A DNA stretch of 64,000 nt from Sphingobium jiangsuense (GTDB lineage Bacteria; Pseudomonadota; Alphaproteobacteria; Sphingomonadales; Sphingomonadaceae): NCBI RefSeq assembly GCF_014196495.1, contig NZ_JACIDT010000006.1, positions 124,001 to 188,000 on the forward strand. The letters are read 5' to 3'. Positions 34,657-44,624 of the stretch are shown one piece after another; position 1 is the stretch's first letter; the number at the start of each line of letters is the position of its first letter. The notes beneath the pieces were generated by a model. That model ran no database searches. It had not been told where the DNA came from and saw only the letters and a program-made list of their open reading frames with translations. The position numbers were made by a program, and so were the translations under genes.

Positions 34657-37100
34657 TATCCCTACGCGAATACCGCAATCGGGCGGCGCACCTCGCCGAC
34701 TTCCTGCCCTGGGCCGCGCTGGTCGGCGAAGGCATCGTTCTGAACAAGGACGGCAGTTTTCAGAGGACGGCCCGTTTTCGCGGTCCCGATCTCGACAGCG
34801 CCACGCCGTCCGAGCTGGTCGCCATCACGGCGCGGCTGAACAATGCGCTGCGCCGCCTGGGTTCGGGCTGGGCGATCTTCGTCGAGGCGCAGCGCACCCC
34901 CGCGCTCGACTACCCGGAGTGCGGTTTTCCCGATCCCGTCTCGGCGCTGGTCGATATGGAGCGGCGCGAACAGTTTCGCGAGGAAGGCGCGCATTTCGAG
35001 AGCGCCTATTATCTGACCCTGCTCTGGATGCCACCGGCCGAGGACGCGGCGCGTGCTGAAACCTGGCTCTACGAGGGCCGCTCGCAAAGCGGAGTCGATC
35101 CGTGGGAATTGCTGGCCGGTTTCACCGATCGCAGCGACCGCGTTCTCAATCTGGTCGAGGGCTTCGTGCCCGAGGTCTGCTGGCTCGATGATGCCGAGAC
35201 GCTCACCTATCTGCACAGCACGATCTCGACCCGTCGCCAGCGCGTGCGCGTGCCGGAAACCCCGATGCACCTCGACGCGCTGCTCGCCGACGAGCCGCTG
35301 ACCGGCGGGCTGGAACCAAAGCTGGGCGATCATCACCTTCGCACGCTGACCGTCGTCGGTTTCCCCAGCGTCACCTTTCCCGGCCTGCTCGACGAGTTGA
35401 ACCGGCTGGCCTTCGAGTATCGCTGGTCCACCCGCGCGATCATGCTCGACAAGACCGACGCGACCAGGCTGCTGACCCGTATCCGTCGCCAGTGGTTCGC
35501 CAAGCGCAAATCGGTCGCGGCGATCCTGAAAGAAGTAATGACCAACGAGGCGAGCACGCTGCTCGACAGCGATGCCTCGAACAAGGCGGCTGACGCCGAC
35601 ATCGCCCTGCAGGAACTCGGCGCGGACTATGCCGGCATGGCCTATGTGACGGCGACGGTGACGGTATGGGATCGTGATCCGGCCGTTGCCGCAGAGAAGC
35701 TGCGGCTGGTCGAGAAAGTCATCCAGGGCCGCGACTTCACCGTGATTCCCGAAGGCATGAACGCGATCGAGGCATGGCTGGGGAGCCTCCCCGGCCATGC
35801 CTACGCCAACGTCCGCCAACCTCCGATTTCCACCATCAATCTCGCCCGCCTGATTCCCCTGTCAGCGGTGTGGGCGGGGCCGGAACGGGACGAGCACTTC
35901 GGGTCGCCCCCCTTGCTCTATGGCAAGACCGAGGGAAGCACCCCGTTCCGGTTTTCCCTTCACGTCGGCGATGTTGGCCATACGCTGATCGTCGGGCCGA
36001 CCGGCGCCGGCAAGTCGGTGCTGCTCGCCCTGATGGCGATGCAGTTTCGCCGCTACGCGAGCGCGCAGGTCTTCGCCTTCGACTTCGGCAGTTCGATCCG
36101 CGCCGCCGCGCTTGGCATGGGCGGCGACTGGCAGGATCTTGGCGGTGGCCTGTCCGACGACAATGACGGCGGTGTCCAGTTGCAGCCGCTGGCCCGGATC
36201 GACAATCCCGCCGAACGGGCCTGGGCGGCCGAATGGCTCGCCGCGATCCTGGCGAGCGAAGGCATTGCAGTCGATCCGCAGGCCAAGGAGCATATCTGGT
36301 CGGCGCTGGGTTCGCTTGCCAGCGCGCCAGTTTCCGAACGCACGCTGACCGGCCTCGCCGTGCTGCTCCAGTCGCAGCAGCTCAAACAGGCGCTCGCGCC
36401 TTATTGCATTGGCGGGCCGTGGGGCCGGTTGCTCGATGCCGAAGCCGAACGGATCGGCGAAGCCGATATCCAGGTGTTCGAGACCGAGGGGCTGGTTGGC
36501 GCCGGATCGGCCGCCGCCGTGCTGTCCTATCTGTTCCACCGGATCGAGGGCCGGCTGGACGGTTCGCCGACGCTCATCATCATCGACGAGGGCTGGCTGG
36601 TGCTCGACAGCCCGGACTTTGCCGCCCAGCTCCGAGAATGGCTCAAGACCTTGCGCAAAAAGAACGCCAGCGTCGTGTTCACCACCCAGAGCCTCGCCGA
36701 CATCGAGACCAGCAGCATCGCGCCGGCCATCATCGAAAGCTGCCCGACACGGATATTCCTGCCCAATGAGCGCGCCGTCGAGCCGCAGATCGCAGCGATC
36801 TACGAACGGTTCGGACTCAACGAACGCCAGATCGAAATCCTGAGCCGGGCGACGCCCAAACGCGATTATTACTGCCAGTCGCGGCGCGGCAACCGGCTGT
36901 TCGAGCTGGGACTGGGCGAAGTCGCGCTGGCGTTCGCCGCAGCGTCATCGAAGACCGACCAGCTCGCCATCGCCGACATCGCCGAAACCCACGGGGCAAC
37001 CGCGTTCGCTGCCGAATGGCTGCGCCATCGCGGCTGCGCCTGGGCCGTCGAGCTTCTTCCCGAAGCCCACAGTCAACCTCAGCAGGAGATGCCCCTATGA
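34653..37100 (+). CDS. trbE: TrbE, VirB4-type conjugation ATPase
   Basis: 815 residues from the ATG overlapping trbD. The N-terminal CagE/TrbE domain is followed by Walker A VGPTGAGKSVLLAL near residue 450 and Walker B LIIIDEGWLVLD. It is the largest ATPase of the mating apparatus and drives substrate and pilin movement. Confidence 0.96.
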   Translation: MISLREYRNRAAHLADFLPWAALVGEGIVLNKDGSFQRTARFRGPDLDSATPSELVAITARLNNALRRLGSGWAIFVEAQRTPALDYPECGFPDPVSALVDMERREQFREEGAHFESAYYLTLLWMPPAEDAARAETWLYEGRSQSGVDPWELLAGFTDRSDRVLNLVEGFVPEVCWLDDAETLTYLHSTISTRRQRVRVPETPMHLDALLADEPLTGGLEPKLGDHHLRTLTVVGFPSVTFPGLLDELNRLAFEYRWSTRAIMLDKTDATRLLTRIRRQWFAKRKSVAAILKEVMTNEASTLLDSDASNKAADADIALQELGADYAGMAYVTATVTVWDRDPAVAAEKLRLVEKVIQGRDFTVIPEGMNAIEAWLGSLPGHAYANVRQPPISTINLARLIPLSAVWAGPERDEHFGSPPLLYGKTEGSTPFRFSLHVGDVGHTLIVGPTGAGKSVLLALMAMQFRRYASAQVFAFDFGSSIRAAALGMGGDWQDLGGGLSDDNDGGVQLQPLARIDNPAERAWAAEWLAAILASEGIAVDPQAKEHIWSALGSLASAPVSERTLTGLAVLLQSQQLKQALAPYCIGGPWGRLLDAEAERIGEADIQVFETEGLVGAGSAAAVLSYLFHRIEGRLDGSPTLIIIDEGWLVLDSPDFAAQLREWLKTLRKKNASVVFTTQSLADIETSSIAPAIIESCPTRIFLPNERAVEPQIAAIYERFGLNERQIEILSRATPKRDYYCQSRRGNRLFELGLGEVALAFAAASSKTDQLAIADIAETHGATAFAAEWLRHRGCAWAVELLPEAHSQPQQEMPL

Positions 37101-37816
37101 AATCCACCGTCCTGCGCCGCGCCATACTGGCCAGCGCCATCGCTACGTCGAGCGTTATCGGCATCACCGCGGCTATGCCCGCACACGCGCAGTTCGGCGG
37201 GATCGTCTATGATCCGACCAACTATGCGCAGAACGTGCTGACGGCCGCACGGTCGCTGCAACAGATCAACAACCAGATTCAGCAAATCCAGCAGCAGGCG
37301 ACGAGCCTCATCAACGAGGCGCGCAATCTGACCTCGCTGCCGTTCAGTTCCCTCCAGCAATTGCAGCAACAGGTGCAGCGCACCCAGCAGCTTCTCGGCG
37401 AGGCGCAGCGCATCGCCTATGATGTCCAGAACGTGCAGCAGGCGTTCAACGGTCGCTACAAGGGTGCCGCACTGACCGGCACCCACGCGCAGATGATCGC
37501 CAACGCCAATGCCCGCTGGGAGGACAGCGTCGGCGCATTCGAGGATGCGCTGAAGGTGCAGGCCGGCGTGGTCGGCAATATCGATGGCGCCCGCGGCACG
37601 ATGGACCGGCTCGTCTCGGCCAGCCAGTCCGCGACCGGCGCGCTTCAGGCCGCACAGGCGGGCAATCAGCTTCTCGCCCTGCAATCGCAGCAACTCGCCG
37701 ACCTCACCGCCGCAATTGCCGCGCAGGGCCGCGCGCATGCGCTCGACGCCGCGCGGCAGGCCGCGATCGAGGCGGAAGGACGCGAACGCTTCCGCCGCTT
37801 CTTCGGCCGCGACTGA
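37097..37816 (+). CDS. trbJ: TrbJ, VirB5-like protein
   Basis: 239 residues: signal peptide cleaved after PAHA, then a Gln-rich coiled coil (QQINNQIQQIQQQATSL) and a helical body. Minor pilus component or adhesin at the pilus tip by homology to VirB5. Overlaps trbE by ATGA. Confidence 0.93.
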   Translation: MKSTVLRRAILASAIATSSVIGITAAMPAHAQFGGIVYDPTNYAQNVLTAARSLQQINNQIQQIQQQATSLINEARNLTSLPFSSLQQLQQQVQRTQQLLGEAQRIAYDVQNVQQAFNGRYKGAALTGTHAQMIANANARWEDSVGAFEDALKVQAGVVGNIDGARGTMDRLVSASQSATGALQAAQAGNQLLALQSQQLADLTAAIAAQGRAHALDAARQAAIEAEGRERFRRFFGRD

Positions 37817-37829
37817 CAGGAGACGTCCG

Positions 37830-38135
37830 ATGTCGCGCAATGCGAAGATCGCAGGGATAGCGACGCTCGCCGGGATCATGCTGGCTGTGGCGCTCACGAG
37901 CTTGCGCGAACCGCACGACCCGCCGCCCGAGGCGATCCTGCCCATCCTTGAAGAAGGAGAGCAGCAGAAGCTGCTGGCGCGCGAACTGAAACGCTGCGCC
38001 ACGCTCACCATGCCGGATTCCGGGTGCGAACAGGCATGGGCGGCGAACCGCGGCCGCTTCTTCGGGAAGGCAGCCGTCGAGGGCGCACCGGAAATCGGGG
38101 ATGGAGCCGAAACAGTCGGGAGAACCGCGCCGTGA
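37830..38135 (+). CDS. trbK: TrbK-alt, putative entry-exclusion protein
   Basis: 101 residues: one N-terminal membrane helix, then a short periplasmic part with LLARELKRCATLTMPDSGCE, the signature of the alternative TrbK family. Probably blocks redundant mating into cells already carrying the element. The stop overlaps the trbL GTG start. Confidence 0.85.
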   Translation: MSRNAKIAGIATLAGIMLAVALTSLREPHDPPPEAILPILEEGEQQKLLARELKRCATLTMPDSGCEQAWAANRGRFFGKAAVEGAPEIGDGAETVGRTAP

Positions 38136-39436
38136 GCGATACCGGCATCGTCGATACCTTTCTCGACACTTTCACCACCTACATCGATTCGGGCTTCGGC
38201 CTGCTCGGCGCCGAGATCGGCTTCCTGTCCTCGACGCTCATCGCGATCGACGTGACCATCGCCGGGCTGTTCTGGGCCTGGGGCGCCGACGAGGATGTCA
38301 TCCAGCGGCTGGTGAAGAAGACGCTCTACATCGGCGCGTTCGCCTTCATCATCGGCAACTTCCAGACATTGGCGACGATCCTGTTCGAAAGCTTTGCGGG
38401 ATTGGGGCTCAAGGCGAGTGGTGACGCCCTCAGCCTCGCGGAGTTCATGAAGCCGGGCACGATTGCGGCGAAAGGGCTGGATGCCGCTCAGCCGCTGGTC
38501 GACGCGACCGAGGCGTTCAACAGCATGTGGTCCGTGTTCTCCAACCTTGCGATCATCGTCGTGCTGCTGCTGGCCTATCTGATCGTCGTCCTGGCCTTCT
38601 TCATCATCGCCATCCAGGTCTTCATCACGCTGATCGAGTTTAAACTGGTGACGCTGGCCGGGTTCGTCCTGCTACCCTTTGCCTTCTGGAACCGCACTAC
38701 GTTCATGGCCGAGAAGGTGCTCGGCCATATCGTCTCCAGCGGGATCAAGGTGCTGGTGCTCGCGGTCATCACCGGGATCGGCACGACGCTGTTCAGCCAG
38801 TTCACTGTCACGGTCGGGGCCGAACCCGACGCGCGGCAGGTGCTGTCGATTGCGCTCGGCGCATTGTCGCTGCTCGGTCTTGCGATCTTCGCCCCCGGCA
38901 TCGCCAACGGCATCGTCTCGGGCGGCCCCGCGCTGGGTGCTGGTGCCGCAGCCGGAACCGCGATCGCCGCGGGCGGGGCGCTGGTGGGAGGCGCCGCTGC
39001 CGCCCGTCTCGGTGCTGGCGCGGCGGTGGGAGCCGTTGCTGGAACCGCGAGGGGCGCTGCCTTCACTTCGGGTGCGGCGAGCAGTGCCTATGCGCTGGGC
39101 TCGGCCGGCAAGTCCGGCTCGGCCGCCGTCGCCGGAGGCGCTGGCGGCATCGGCAAGGCAGCGGTCGGCGCTGCCATGTCACCGCTGCGCAAGGCCGCCG
39201 CGTCGCTGAAGGACAGCTATCGCTCGGGCGGACGCGCCGCCGTCACCGCTACCGGCGGCACGATCACCGGGAGCGCCCCATCGCCTGTATCATCGCCCGA
39301 CAACCCGCCCGCCTGGGCGGCCGCGATGAAGCACCGCCAGACCATGACCCACGGCGCCACTGTCGCCGCCCATACGCTGCGGGGCGGCGATGGCGGTGGC
39401 GGCGGTGCGTCCGTCGATCTCAGCCAGAAGGACTGA
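38132..39436 (+). CDS. trbL: TrbL, VirB6-like polytopic channel protein
   Basis: 434 residues from GTG overlapping the trbK stop. There are about six membrane helices to residue 270, then a long Gly/Ala-rich low-complexity tail (residues about 270 to 434) ending in GGDGGGGGASVDLSQKD. Inner-membrane channel component. Such tails vary widely between homologues. Confidence 0.93.
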   Translation: MSDTGIVDTFLDTFTTYIDSGFGLLGAEIGFLSSTLIAIDVTIAGLFWAWGADEDVIQRLVKKTLYIGAFAFIIGNFQTLATILFESFAGLGLKASGDALSLAEFMKPGTIAAKGLDAAQPLVDATEAFNSMWSVFSNLAIIVVLLLAYLIVVLAFFIIAIQVFITLIEFKLVTLAGFVLLPFAFWNRTTFMAEKVLGHIVSSGIKVLVLAVITGIGTTLFSQFTVTVGAEPDARQVLSIALGALSLLGLAIFAPGIANGIVSGGPALGAGAAAGTAIAAGGALVGGAAAARLGAGAAVGAVAGTARGAAFTSGAASSAYALGSAGKSGSAAVAGGAGGIGKAAVGAAMSPLRKAAASLKDSYRSGGRAAVTATGGTITGSAPSPVSSPDNPPAWAAAMKHRQTMTHGATVAAHTLRGGDGGGGGASVDLSQKD

Positions 39437-39442
39437 TCCGAA

Positions 39443-40126
39443 ATGTTCCGACGTCCAACCATCCGCTACGGGCAGACACCCGAACCCGTCACCCCCTATC
39501 AGCGGGCCGCCCAGGTCTGGGATGACCGCATCGGTGCGGCCCGCGTGCAGGCGCGAAGCTGGCGTCTTGCCTTCTTCGGCGCGCTGGCGCTCTCAGGCGG
39601 GTTGACCGCTGGCATCGTCTGGCAATCGGCGCGAGGGTCTATCGTCCCCTGGGTGGTGCAGGTCGATCGACTGGGCGAGGCGCAGGCCGTCGCGCCCGCC
39701 GAGGCCGGCTATCGGCCGACCGATCCGCAGATCGCGTTCCATCTCGCCCGCTTTATCGAGCAGGTCCGCTCGATTCCGGCCGACGCCATCATCGTCCGGC
39801 AGAACTGGCTTCGCGCCTACGACTTCACGACCGATCGCGGCGCAATGGCGCTCAACGATCATGCCAGGAACAACGATCCCTTTGCACAGGTCGGCAAGGT
39901 GCAGGTCGCGGTGGACGTGTCGAGCGTGATCCGCGCGTCGGGCGACAGCTTCCGCGTCGCCTGGACCGAGCGCCGCTATCAGGATGGCAGTCTTGCCGAG
40001 ACCACACGCTGGTCGGCGATCCTCACCGTCGTCGTGCAGACGCCGCGCACGCCCGATGCGCTGCGCAAGAACCCGCTCGGCGTCTTCGTCAACGCCATCA
40101 ACTGGTCGAAGGAGCTGGCCCAATGA
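39443..40126 (+). CDS. trbF: TrbF, VirB8-like protein
   Basis: 227 residues: one N-terminal helix near residues 43 to 60, then the periplasmic VirB8 fold (PWVVQVDRLGEAQAV, DGSLAETTRWSAILTV, NPLGVFVNAINWSKEL). Bridges the inner-membrane complex and the core channel. Confidence 0.94.
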   Translation: MFRRPTIRYGQTPEPVTPYQRAAQVWDDRIGAARVQARSWRLAFFGALALSGGLTAGIVWQSARGSIVPWVVQVDRLGEAQAVAPAEAGYRPTDPQIAFHLARFIEQVRSIPADAIIVRQNWLRAYDFTTDRGAMALNDHARNNDPFAQVGKVQVAVDVSSVIRASGDSFRVAWTERRYQDGSLAETTRWSAILTVVVQTPRTPDALRKNPLGVFVNAINWSKELAQ

Positions 40127-41148
40127 GACATCGCCATTTTCGAAAGGCCGCCTTGCCGGCCTTGTTCATCTCCGCGTCCGCGCTTGGCGGCTGTGCCAGC
40201 ACGGCAGCGAAATCACTGCCTGTCACCTATGACGATCCGCCCGCCGGGATCGCCGCGATCCCGGCGGCGCAGCCGCCGCAGATGGTCGAGGTGGTGACGA
40301 TTCCCGAACCGCTGCCGCTCCCCCGCCAGTTGAAGCCGATAGCAGCCGGTGCGCGGCGATCCGAACCGGCCGATCCGCGCCAGCGTGTCGGCGCGGCCAA
40401 TGCCGCCGCTCGCGTCCAGCCCAGCCGCGACGGCTATGTGAATGCCATTCAGCAATATCCCTGGACGGACGGTGCGCTCTATCAGGTCTATACAGCTCCC
40501 GGGCAGGTGACGGACATCGCCTTGCAGGAAGGCGAGCAGCTGGTGGGACCGGGGCCGGTCGCGGCCGGTGATACCGTTCGCTGGATCATCGGCGATACGG
40601 TGAGCGGCAGCGGAGCCACGGCGCGCGTCCATATCCTTGTGAAACCCACCCGGCCGGACATCGGCACGAACCTCGTCATCAACACCGACCGGCGCACCTA
40701 TCATCTGGAGCTGCGCGCCACGCCCGCGACATATATGGCATCGGTCTCGTGGACCTATCCGCAGGACCGGCTCATCGCGCTGCGCGGCACCAATGCGGCA
40801 GCAGCCGCCGCCGCGCCGATCGCCACAGGCATCGACGTTGCGGCGCTAAACTTCCGCTACCGGATCGAAGGCGACCGCGTTCTCTGGCGTCCTGCCCGCG
40901 CGTTCGACGATGGCCGGCAGGTCTTCATCGAGTTTGCTCAGCAGATCTCTCAAGGCGAGATGCCACCGCTGTTCGTGACCGGCGCGGCTGACAGCGCCGA
41001 ACTGGTCAATTACCGCGTTCAGGGCCGCTACATGGTGGTGGACCGTCTGTTTGCCAGCGCCGAGTTGCGCCTGGGCGACAAGCGCAGCGAGCGGCGCGTG
41101 CGGATCGTGCGCGACGAAGCCGTCACTGCCCGCAGGGGGCGGCCATGA
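40123..41148 (+). CDS. trbG: TrbG, VirB9-like outer-membrane complex lipoprotein
   Basis: 341 residues. The lipobox-like ALGGC near residue 25 suggests lipidation. The C-terminal VirB9/TrbG domain includes TVSWTYPQDRLIALR, LNFRYRIEGD and PALWRPARAF-like (RVLWRPARAFDDGRQVFIEF) segments. Core complex subunit. Overlaps trbF and trbI by ATGA. Confidence 0.94.
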   Translation: MRHRHFRKAALPALFISASALGGCASTAAKSLPVTYDDPPAGIAAIPAAQPPQMVEVVTIPEPLPLPRQLKPIAAGARRSEPADPRQRVGAANAAARVQPSRDGYVNAIQQYPWTDGALYQVYTAPGQVTDIALQEGEQLVGPGPVAAGDTVRWIIGDTVSGSGATARVHILVKPTRPDIGTNLVINTDRRTYHLELRATPATYMASVSWTYPQDRLIALRGTNAAAAAAAPIATGIDVAALNFRYRIEGDRVLWRPARAFDDGRQVFIEFAQQISQGEMPPLFVTGAADSAELVNYRVQGRYMVVDRLFASAELRLGDKRSERRVRIVRDEAVTARRGRP

Positions 41149-42374
41149 CCGATCCCGCCACCGCACCCGCAACCGGGGCGACCGCCTCGCAGACTGCACC
41201 CGCCGCGCCGCAGCCCGCCGATCCCCGGCCATTCCAGCTCCGGGGCAATCCACCTCGCGTCATGCGCCTGTCGAGAAAGGCGCTCGCGGTCATGGGGATT
41301 GTCGCTGGTCTCGGCATTGGCGGTTCACTGATCTACGCGCTGCGGCCTCCGGGCGAAAAGTCTACCCAGGAACTCTACAGCACCGGGAGCAAGGCAACGG
41401 CCGAGACCATCACCTCGGGGCCGAAGGACTATAGCCAGGTGCCCAAACTCGGCTCGCCGCTTCCCGGTGATCTCGGCGGCCCGATCGTCTCGGCCCGGCA
41501 GCGCGGGGAGAATGTGCCGGTCCCGCCGGTCGGCGCACAGCCTGATCTCCGCGCGCAGGCAGCGGAAGCCGCACGCCAGCGTGCCCAACAGGAGCGCGAT
41601 GCAGCGCGCACCGCCAGCCTGTTCCTCGGTGGCAGCACGAGTGGTGGGACTGCCGCTCCGCCGATGATGGGCGCCGCGCCGAATTCTGCTATCCCGGCGC
41701 AGGCAGACAGCACAGCGTCGCAAGGCGACCAGACCACGAAGCGCGCCTTCATGGCGCAGGCGTCCAGCCAGCGCACAGTGAGCGCCGAGCGGCTGACCGC
41801 CCCGCCATCGCCCAACATCGTGCAGGCCGGCAGCATCATCCCGGCCGCGCTCATCACCGGCATCCGTTCCGATCTTCCTGGCCAGATCACCGCCCAGGTG
41901 ACGGCCAATGTCTACGATAGCCCCACCGGGCGCATCCTGCTGATTCCGCAGGGCGCGCGGCTGATCGGCGAATATGACAGCGAGATCGCCGCCGGGCAGA
42001 CACGCGTGCTGCTCGCCTGGGATCGGCTGATCTTGCCGGACGGCCGCTCGATCGTTCTCGAGCGCCAGCCCGGCACGGATGCGGCCGGGTTCGCGGGGTT
42101 ACAGGACCGCGTGAACCAGCATTGGGGAAACATGCTCAAGGCCGCTGCGATCTCGACGCTGCTTGGCGTGGGAACCGAGCTGGCGGCCGATAGCGACGAT
42201 GATCTCGTTCGCGCGCTGCGCCGGGGGACGCAGGACAGCATCAGCCAGACCGGCCAGCAGACCGTGCGCCGGCAGCTCAATGTGCCGCCGACGCTCACCA
42301 TCCGGGCGGGGCACCCCTTGCGGGTCGTTCTGACCCGCGACCTTGTGCTTGAATCCATCGGAGCCACGCGATGA
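41145..42374 (+). CDS. trbI: TrbI, VirB10-like core complex protein
   Basis: 409 residues: a Pro/Ala-rich cytoplasmic start, one membrane helix near residues 47 to 65, a long linker and the VirB10 C-terminal domain (AGSIIPAALITGIRSDLPGQ, GRILLIPQGARLIGEYDS). Spans both membranes and senses ATPase energy. Overlaps the DUF2274 start. Confidence 0.95.
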   Translation: MTDPATAPATGATASQTAPAAPQPADPRPFQLRGNPPRVMRLSRKALAVMGIVAGLGIGGSLIYALRPPGEKSTQELYSTGSKATAETITSGPKDYSQVPKLGSPLPGDLGGPIVSARQRGENVPVPPVGAQPDLRAQAAEAARQRAQQERDAARTASLFLGGSTSGGTAAPPMMGAAPNSAIPAQADSTASQGDQTTKRAFMAQASSQRTVSAERLTAPPSPNIVQAGSIIPAALITGIRSDLPGQITAQVTANVYDSPTGRILLIPQGARLIGEYDSEIAAGQTRVLLAWDRLILPDGRSIVLERQPGTDAAGFAGLQDRVNQHWGNMLKAAAISTLLGVGTELAADSDDDLVRALRRGTQDSISQTGQQTVRRQLNVPPTLTIRAGHPLRVVLTRDLVLESIGATR

Positions 42375-42619
42375 CGAAACTGAAGCTGGGGCCACTGGCC
42401 GACGATCGGCCGGTCAAGCTCACCGTCGAACTGCCCGCTGCCATTCACCGCGATCTTGTCGCCTATGCCGCCGCGCTCGCGTCCGAGACCGGAGGGTCGC
42501 CAGCCGCACCCGAAAAGCTGGTCGCGCCGATGCTCGCCCGGTTCATGGCGACCGACCGGGCGTTCACCAGGGCGCAGCGCCAAGGACAGAATCACGGAAT
42601 ATCGAAGGCGAGCGCGTAG
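42371..42619 (+). CDS. DUF2274 protein, last gene of the trb operon
   Basis: 82 residues: KLKLGPLADDRPVKLTVELPAAIHRDL, a ribbon-helix-helix-like start, then LVAPMLARFMATDRAF. Always placed after trbI in these elements; function unknown. The last dozen residues overlap the convergent LysR gene by 28 bp, and this tail (QNHGISKASA) may be non-native. Confidence 0.85.
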   Translation: MTKLKLGPLADDRPVKLTVELPAAIHRDLVAYAAALASETGGSPAAPEKLVAPMLARFMATDRAFTRAQRQGQNHGISKASA

Positions 42620-43503
42620 CGGTCGCGCACGAAGGCGAGGAAGCGCCGCAGCGTAGGATTTCCGTTACCCTTCCGCCAGTATCCCGAATAGCCGATGAGC
42701 ATCGGTCCCTGTTCGCCATGAACGGGCCGATAGACTACATCGGGATAGCGCGCGCCCGTCATGCCCTCGCAGACGATGGACAGGCCGGACCCGCTGCCGA
42801 GGATGCTCAGGATCGTCTCGCGACTGGTCCGGTGCACCTTGATGTCCGGCTGGATGCCTGCGACTGACAGGCGACCCAGCAGCATGTCGCGGATTTCCGG
42901 GCCGGGATCGGCGGCCGTCAGCAGGAACCGCTCACGCCGCAGATCGGTCCAGTGAAGCAGATCGCGCTCGGCCAGAGGATGACTGGCCGGTAGCGCGACC
43001 AACACGCGCTCGCTCCAGAACGGTTCGTGTCGGAATCCGTCGTAGTCGGCAGCGCCCACCAGGATCGCGATGTCGATCTCGCCGGCATCAAGCCCGGCGA
43101 GCAGTGCGCCCCGGTCGGCTTCCACACCGTCCAGCTCGACATCGGGATGCGCGTTGCGCCAGCCCAGCATGGTCGCGCGGAGATTGCCGGCCGAGACCGA
43201 GCTGTAATGCCCGACCATGAGCCCGCCTGCGCGACCCTGGCCCGCTGCCCGCATGGTCGCCACCAGCTTGTCCGCGTTCGTCACCATCGGGCGCGCGCTG
43301 CGGATGAATTGCGTGCCCGCGATAGTCATGGAGATGCCCGCGCGGGATCGCTCGAATATTCTGACCCCGACCACACGCTCCAGTTTGAGGATGTTCCGGC
43401 TGAGCGTAGATTGCTCGACATCCAGCGCACGGGCCGCACGGTAGAAACTGCCATGGTCAGCTGCCGCGATGGCATAGCGGAGTTGACGGATATCGAACGG
43501 CAC
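42592..43503 (-). CDS. LysR family transcriptional regulator
   Basis: 303 residues from a GTG start. An N-terminal winged HTH (RQLRYAIAAADHGSFYRAARALDVEQSTLSR) precedes a periplasmic-binding-like effector domain (GLMVGHYSSVSAGNLR ... LPASHPL). It is convergent with the trb operon. LysR genes at this position occur in related ICE backbones, so it may regulate transfer; alternatively it controls the catabolic genes next door. Confidence 0.88.
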   Translation of the reverse strand: MPFDIRQLRYAIAAADHGSFYRAARALDVEQSTLSRNILKLERVVGVRIFERSRAGISMTIAGTQFIRSARPMVTNADKLVATMRAAGQGRAGGLMVGHYSSVSAGNLRATMLGWRNAHPDVELDGVEADRGALLAGLDAGEIDIAILVGAADYDGFRHEPFWSERVLVALPASHPLAERDLLHWTDLRRERFLLTAADPGPEIRDMLLGRLSVAGIQPDIKVHRTSRETILSILGSGSGLSIVCEGMTGARYPDVVYRPVHGEQGPMLIGYSGYWRKGNGNPTLRRFLAFVRDRYALAFDIP

Positions 43504-43656
43504 TTCAGATGCCTGGTTTCAATTGCCGAATAGTTCGGCGGGGAAGGCGTTCAAAACGCTTGCACCCAATGTGGCATTAGCTTTCAAACCTCTCGCTGCT
43601 GTCACAATGGTCTCGGTGAAAAAAATCCACCATCACCGGCTATGCAGATACTACGC

Positions 43657-44583
43657 CTAGAATCCGACCTGATCGCCACCTTTGAGTGCAAGATAGGTGC
43701 GTGCTTCGTCAGGTGTCGCTATCTCAAGAGAAAGTGATCGCAGGATCGACGCGATGATCTGGACTTGCTCGGCATTCGACTGGGCCAATTTCCTCGGTCC
43801 GGCATAGAGCGAATCCTCCAGCCCCACGCGGACATTACCGCCATTGATTGCCGCCATCGTGCCAAAGGCGATCTGGCTTCTGCCGCTGGCCATGACAGAC
43901 CAGCGATAGTCGTCACCAAACAGCTTGTCGGCGATGCGCCGGGCATGAAGCAGATTTTCGGTGTCGATGCCTTGCCCGCCATGGATGCCAAAGATCGTCT
44001 GCACGAAAAGCGGAGGCGTCACCAGTTTCCGGTCCAGGAAATGCGCAAGCGTATAGAGATGGCTGATGTCATAGCATTCGAACTCAAAGCGCGTCCCATG
44101 ACTCTTGCCGAGCCGCTCTATGATGGTTTCGATATCGCCGAACGTATTGCGGAAGATGAGATCCTTGGTCGCTTCCAAAAAGGGCTTTTCCCAGTCGTGG
44201 TTGAACCGGTCGTAGCGCGCGGCCATAGGATAAAGCCCGAAATTCATCGAACCCATGTTCAGCGAGCACAGTTCGGGCGAAGCGCGCTCCGCTCCCGCCA
44301 GCCGCTCATCCAGAGTCATGCTGGTACTCCCGCCCGTGGTGATGTTCACGATCGCCTTCGTCGACTGCTTAATACGGGGCAGGAACTGCATATACACATC
44401 GGGATCGAGTGTCGGGCGTCCGTCCTTCGGATCACGAGCGTGGAGATGCAGCACAGCCGCTCCCGCCTCTGCCGCGGCGATGGCCTGTTCGGCGATTTGG
44501 GCGGGAGTGATCGGCAGATAGGGGCTCATCGTCGGCGTATGAGCCGATCCGGTGACCGCACAGCTGATTATCACTTTATCCAT
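43657..44583 (-). CDS. Beta-keto acid cleavage enzyme (BKACE, DUF849)
   Basis: 308 residues. The zinc ligands are visible as VLHLHARDPKDG near residue 45 and Glu in VGLEDSLYAGP near residue 256; the NITTGGS loop is typical. BKACE enzymes cleave a beta-keto acid with acetyl-CoA into a CoA ester and acetoacetate. Here it ends a minus-strand operon after the Rieske system, so it should act on a ring-cleavage product. RBS GGGGAGAACAT precedes the ATG. Confidence 0.9.
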   Translation of the reverse strand: MDKVIISCAVTGSAHTPTMSPYLPITPAQIAEQAIAAAEAGAAVLHLHARDPKDGRPTLDPDVYMQFLPRIKQSTKAIVNITTGGSTSMTLDERLAGAERASPELCSLNMGSMNFGLYPMAARYDRFNHDWEKPFLEATKDLIFRNTFGDIETIIERLGKSHGTRFEFECYDISHLYTLAHFLDRKLVTPPLFVQTIFGIHGGQGIDTENLLHARRIADKLFGDDYRWSVMASGRSQIAFGTMAAINGGNVRVGLEDSLYAGPRKLAQSNAEQVQIIASILRSLSLEIATPDEARTYLALKGGDQVGF

Positions 44584-44624
44584 ATGTTCTCCCCACGCCG
44601 TTGACGTGTCTTTTCAGTATAAGT

